DNA of 15,242 nucleotides from Candidatus Omnitrophota bacterium (GTDB taxonomy: Bacteria; Omnitrophota; Gorgyraeia; 2-01-FULL-45-10), in contig JAUYDB010000125.1 of NCBI GenBank assembly GCA_030691985.1, positions 1 through 15,242 of the forward strand, written 5' to 3'. Shown one piece after another: positions 12,213-15,242 of the stretch (position 1 is its first letter; each line of letters starts with the position of its first letter). A program made the position numbers and the translations under genes. The notes under the pieces are model-generated. The model saw only the letters and a program-made list of their open reading frames with translations, was not told the DNA's origin and did not search any database.

Positions 12213-13733
12213 ATGGAAAAGCTGAAGGAACACATATATCAGGAAGAGCTATTTGATCGTCTCAGGAAAAGCGTCGGCCTGAAACGGGAAGAGGAATGCA
12301 TCGGCTGTATCATCGAGCCGGCAATATGGTGGATAGTTGAAAAACCCGATCCTGCTTTCAGCGAGCTCAAGAAGCTGCTCGGCGCAAATTGTCCTTATCT
12401 CAGAAAAGCCGCCGGCAAGAAGACCGGAAGCTGCGTCAGCGATCTTTTGGATGTCCTAAAGAAAACATGCACGGAGAAGAAGCTTACCAGGTTCGATTGC
12501 CCGAGCGGTATGCACGGTTTTGTATACCCGATAATTCAGGGCGACAGACTCTATGGCTATATCGGCGCCTGTTACGCGAAGAGGGATGTGTCCGGTGAAA
12601 TACTCGATGTATTCGCGGCATTTACGGACACTATAGTCAGGGAGGTTCAAAAGGAGCTTGAGCTTTCAAAGCTTTACGAGATGATACGGCCGCGCGCGAT
12701 AGCTCTCTCGACGGTTCATACCGTGCATAGGCTCATAAGCTCTACGCTTGACCTTAACGAACTGCTTCCGCGAATAGCGCGCCTTTCGCTTCAAATAATG
12801 AGGGCCAATAGATGCTCTATAAAATTGATAGATTCAAAAAAGAAAGTGCTTTTGCCAAAAACAACCATCGACTTAAAGAAGAAGAAGATACGCTTAAAGA
12901 AGGTCAAGGTCGGCAAATGGGCGCCTGGCAAGGCAGTCAAATACGGCAGGCCCATAAGAGGTGAAAATTACCTTGCCACACCGCTGATAGACGAGGATGT
13001 CATAGGTGTAATAACTCTATACGATAAAATCGACGGGAAGCCTTTTACATCGTTTGATCAGGAGATAATGTCTACATTGGCGGAGCAGGCAGTCATCGCT
13101 ATCAAGAATGCCCAACTCTACAAAGAACAGGAAAAGCTCACGATGGGCACAATAAAATCCCTGTCCGCGGTCCTGGACAGACGGGCTCCGGGGACTTACG
13201 TGCCGCGCGCGTCTTTTTCAAAGATAACGATTGCTATGGGCCATGCGATGCATTTGGACAGCGACACCTTAAGAAGCCTCGAGTATGCTTCCATCCTGCA
13301 CGATGCCGGCGAGATCGTCGTCCCGGATGAAGTGCTGTCTAAACCGACTAAGCTAACCGGAAAGGAATATAAGATAGTTAAAGAGCATCCTTCTATCGGT
13401 GTGGAATTATTAAAGCATATAAAAGCGCTGAAATCGGTTACTCCCATAATATTGTATCATCACGAAAATTATGACGGCTCCGGTTACCCCAAAGGTCTTA
13501 AAAAGGACCAGATACCGCTGGGAGCGAAGATCATGGCAATCGTAAGCGCTTTTGAAGCCATGATAACTAAAAGGCCATATCGGACAGTTATGACTATAGA
13601 TGCCGCCATAGAAGAGGTCAGGCAAAATTCCGGCACACAGTTCGACCCAAAGGTAGCGGATGTTTTTTTAAAGATTATGAAAAGGGAAGACATTAGATCG
13701 ATGTTGAAAAGGGAGCTGTATGGACATAAATAA
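12213..13733 (+). CDS. PocR-like/GAF/HD-GYP signalling protein with substituted metal ligands
   Basis: A 506-residue cytoplasmic sensor. Residues 20-145 resemble a PocR ligand-binding domain with seven Cys (29, 32, 60, 74, 86, 96, 120) and FDCPSGMHGFVYPI. Residues about 165-305 are a GAF domain preceded by a short helix. Residues 311-490 form an HD-GYP domain. HD-GYP enzymes hydrolyse cyclic di-GMP. Kept here: HD (H363, D364), KEHPSIG (H392), YHHEN (H416, H417), DGSGYPKGL and QFDPKV. Changed: the first His (P/R near 331-332), the Lys of HDxGK (E367), and both Asp of DAFDAM (S445, E448). It may therefore be a weak or inactive phosphodiesterase, or a binder. ATG 12213 has no ribosome site. It overlaps the next gene by 14 bases. 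Confidence 0.85.
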   Translation: MEKLKEHIYQEELFDRLRKSVGLKREEECIGCIIEPAIWWIVEKPDPAFSELKKLLGANCPYLRKAAGKKTGSCVSDLLDVLKKTCTEKKLTRFDCPSGMHGFVYPIIQGDRLYGYIGACYAKRDVSGEILDVFAAFTDTIVREVQKELELSKLYEMIRPRAIALSTVHTVHRLISSTLDLNELLPRIARLSLQIMRANRCSIKLIDSKKKVLLPKTTIDLKKKKIRLKKVKVGKWAPGKAVKYGRPIRGENYLATPLIDEDVIGVITLYDKIDGKPFTSFDQEIMSTLAEQAVIAIKNAQLYKEQEKLTMGTIKSLSAVLDRRAPGTYVPRASFSKITIAMGHAMHLDSDTLRSLEYASILHDAGEIVVPDEVLSKPTKLTGKEYKIVKEHPSIGVELLKHIKALKSVTPIILYHHENYDGSGYPKGLKKDQIPLGAKIMAIVSAFEAMITKRPYRTVMTIDAAIEEVRQNSGTQFDPKVADVFLKIMKREDIRSMLKRELYGHK

Positions 13734-13983
13734 GGCCTTTCGGTCCAAGATACACAGAAAGATAATAGCGTTCTTTCATGAAAATCAGGCGTCTATCGAC
13801 ACGCCGAGAGGCGTGGCGACATGGATAGGAGAAGACAGGGCCAAGGTAAAGTCAGGACTTGAGGACCTGGTCGGGCTAAAAATTCTTGTCGCCCACAGGG
13901 CATCATCAATAACCGGTTATAGCTATACCCGCGACGAGAAATTCATATTAAAAATAGCCAAACTCCTAGAAAAGCCCTCGTAG
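13720..13983 (+). CDS. Small winged-helix DNA-binding protein (putative)
   Basis: An 87-residue protein predicted as a winged helix-turn-helix. Helix 1 is SKIHRKIIAFFHENQ, helices 2-3 are TPRGVATWIGEDRAKVKSGLEDLVGLKIL, and the wing is VAHRASSITGYSYTRDEKF, followed by a short C-terminal helix. The pattern (alternative residue spacing A-x-W-I-G...V-x-x-x-L-E-D-L...G-I/K-L) is like ArsR/MarR-type regulators that carry only the DNA-binding part. No family name is certain. The start lies 14 bases inside the HD-GYP gene, so both are co-translated, suggesting the sensor and this protein act together. Ribosome site: aaaagggag at 13707-13715. Confidence 0.7.
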   Translation: MDINKAFRSKIHRKIIAFFHENQASIDTPRGVATWIGEDRAKVKSGLEDLVGLKILVAHRASSITGYSYTRDEKFILKIAKLLEKPS

Positions 13984-14029
13984 TGATTGTTATGCCCCTG
14001 GCTTAGCCGTGTAATTTCCCCATTTCAAT

Positions 14030-15241
14030 ATGGATACCTATAAAAAGTTTTATAAAGAGTTGAATGATCGGCAGAAACTGGCCGTTGACGCGATAGACGG
14101 TCAATTTCTGGTGCTTGCCGGGCCTGGCACAGGGAAGACTCAGCTGCTTTCCGTTAGGGCAGCCTCGATACTGAATTCGGCCAAAATAGGCCCGGAAAAT
14201 ATCCTGATACTGACTTATACCAATTCGGCGGCCAAGACGATGAAAGAACGTCTGACAAAGATCATGGGCACTGCCGGATACGAAGTCGATGTGGGGACGT
14301 TTCACGGCTTCGCCAATTCTATACTGCGGGAGTCCGATGAAACCATAAATTACATCGGTGATAAAATTCTTATGGATGACGTGGAGCGGATGAGGGTGAT
14401 TGAATATATACTGGACAATTCCGAAGGCCTTGATGATATACGGCCGTTCAGGGCGCCGTATGCGTATCTAAAGGAGATCCTTATCAGGATAAGCGAGATG
14501 AAGAAGGACGGTATCACGCCGGATTCTCTCGATGAATATCTTGAAAAAAAAGAAAGCCAATACCGGTATATGGAAGATAAATACATAAAACGCCTCATGG
14601 CGCTGTCGAAGGCCTACCGCATGTACGAGCGGCTGAAAGAGGGCGGGAACAAAGATGTCTTTGACGAGCGTGGCCGTTATGATTTTGACGATATAATCCT
14701 GTTTGCCACGGAGGCGCTTTATAAAGAAACCGCGCTAAAAAATGAATACCAGAAAGAATATCGTTATGTTATGGTGGATGAATTTCAGGATGCTAACGAT
14801 GCTCAGATGAAACTTCTCCTTGAGATCCTCGACTACGACAATCCAAACCTCTTGTGTGTGGGCGACGACGATCAGTCTATATATCGTTTTCAGGGCGCAA
14901 GCGTCGGTAATTTTAAAAGGCTTGCGAAACGTTTTCCTGATCTGAAAACATTCCACCTTAAGGATAATTATCGTTCTACCCCCGAGCTGATAAACGCGTC
15001 TTCCAAAATTATCAATATAATACCGCCGGAAGAGAGGGTGGGGGCGAAATCACTTGTAAGCATGAGGGCTTGGGAGGAGAAAGAGATAGGATTTCACGAA
15101 TTCACCACTCAGGAAGAAGAGTTATTGTATATAGTTGACAAGGTAAAAGAGCTCAGGGTAAAGATCGAAGAAGACGAAGGGCTTACAAAAGAGGAGCGCC
15201 GGTATCCTTATAATAACATCGCGATACTTGTCAGAAAGCGA
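14030..15241 (+). CDS. UvrD/Rep-family superfamily I helicase, N-terminal part
   Basis: Open from ATG 14030 to the window end (404 codons, no stop), so the C-terminus is missing. An in-frame TAA at 14012 fixes the start as this ATG; no Shine-Dalgarno precedes it. Motifs in order: Q motif LNDRQKLAVDAI, I LAGPGTGKTQLL, Ia LTYTNSAAKTMKERL, VGTFHGFANSIL, II YVMVDEFQDANDAQ, III CVGDDDQSIYRFQGAS, IV DNYRSTPELI. The insert around residues 135-215 corresponds to domain 1B. This is an ATP-driven 3'-5' DNA translocase of repair or recombination. Many relatives carry a C-terminal PD-(D/E)xK nuclease domain, which cannot be judged here. Confidence 0.93.
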   Translation, partial: MDTYKKFYKELNDRQKLAVDAIDGQFLVLAGPGTGKTQLLSVRAASILNSAKIGPENILILTYTNSAAKTMKERLTKIMGTAGYEVDVGTFHGFANSILRESDETINYIGDKILMDDVERMRVIEYILDNSEGLDDIRPFRAPYAYLKEILIRISEMKKDGITPDSLDEYLEKKESQYRYMEDKYIKRLMALSKAYRMYERLKEGGNKDVFDERGRYDFDDIILFATEALYKETALKNEYQKEYRYVMVDEFQDANDAQMKLLLEILDYDNPNLLCVGDDDQSIYRFQGASVGNFKRLAKRFPDLKTFHLKDNYRSTPELINASSKIINIIPPEERVGAKSLVSMRAWEEKEIGFHEFTTQEEELLYIVDKVKELRVKIEEDEGLTKEERRYPYNNIAILVRKR

Positions 15242-15242
15242 A

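Overview
The window reads as a chromosomal segment of a Gram-negative bacterium with about half G+C. Lipopolysaccharide-heptose genes (gmhA, hldE adenylyltransferase domain), an NlpD-like lipoprotein and a predicted pyrophosphate-type phosphofructokinase fit a deep-branching anaerobic lineage such as Omnitrophota or another PVC-related group. That placement is an impression from protein style and is not proven here. All protein genes are on the + strand, mostly abutting or overlapping by 4 or 14 bases, so long transcription units are likely.

Layout. 1-165 is the 3' end of asd. 166-847 has no credible gene but holds two back-to-back giant imperfect palindromes (162-436 and 448-775). 848-6632 is a compact ten-gene run: PPi-type pfk, gmhA, hldE (adenylyltransferase domain only), stand-alone thiD2, thiC, a DUF6485 Cys-rich protein, a PspC-domain protein, a DUF5674 protein, a helical hypothetical protein and a PfkB sugar kinase. 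It mixes glycolysis, LPS heptose activation and the pyrimidine branch of thiamin synthesis. 6633-6954 is non-coding: a truncated tRNA-Gly 5' half, a cluster of 18-bp units in alternating orientation, and an intact tRNA-Gly(CCC).

6955-9605 has an NlpD-like degenerate LytM lipoprotein, an archaeal-type AAA ATPase and a YfcE-like phosphoesterase. A striking heptad-phased palindrome (9620-9690) separates this from 9702-12137, which holds an archaeal-type thymidylate synthase, a HIT hydrolase and a dGTPase-like HD phosphohydrolase, a nucleotide-metabolism group. A second, shortened copy of the heptad palindrome (12142-12191) precedes a PocR-like/GAF/HD-GYP signalling protein with several metal ligands substituted, a small winged-helix protein, and the 5' part of a UvrD/Rep-type helicase that runs off the window.

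No phage, CRISPR, transposase or classical defence system is visible. The most unusual material is in the non-coding DNA: three kinds of palindromic repeat (giant hairpins, 18-bp alternating units, 7-bp phased palindromes), plus a 14-bp repeat inside the 5' end of hldE. Among proteins, two show degenerate catalytic sites that suggest regulatory rather than enzymatic roles.
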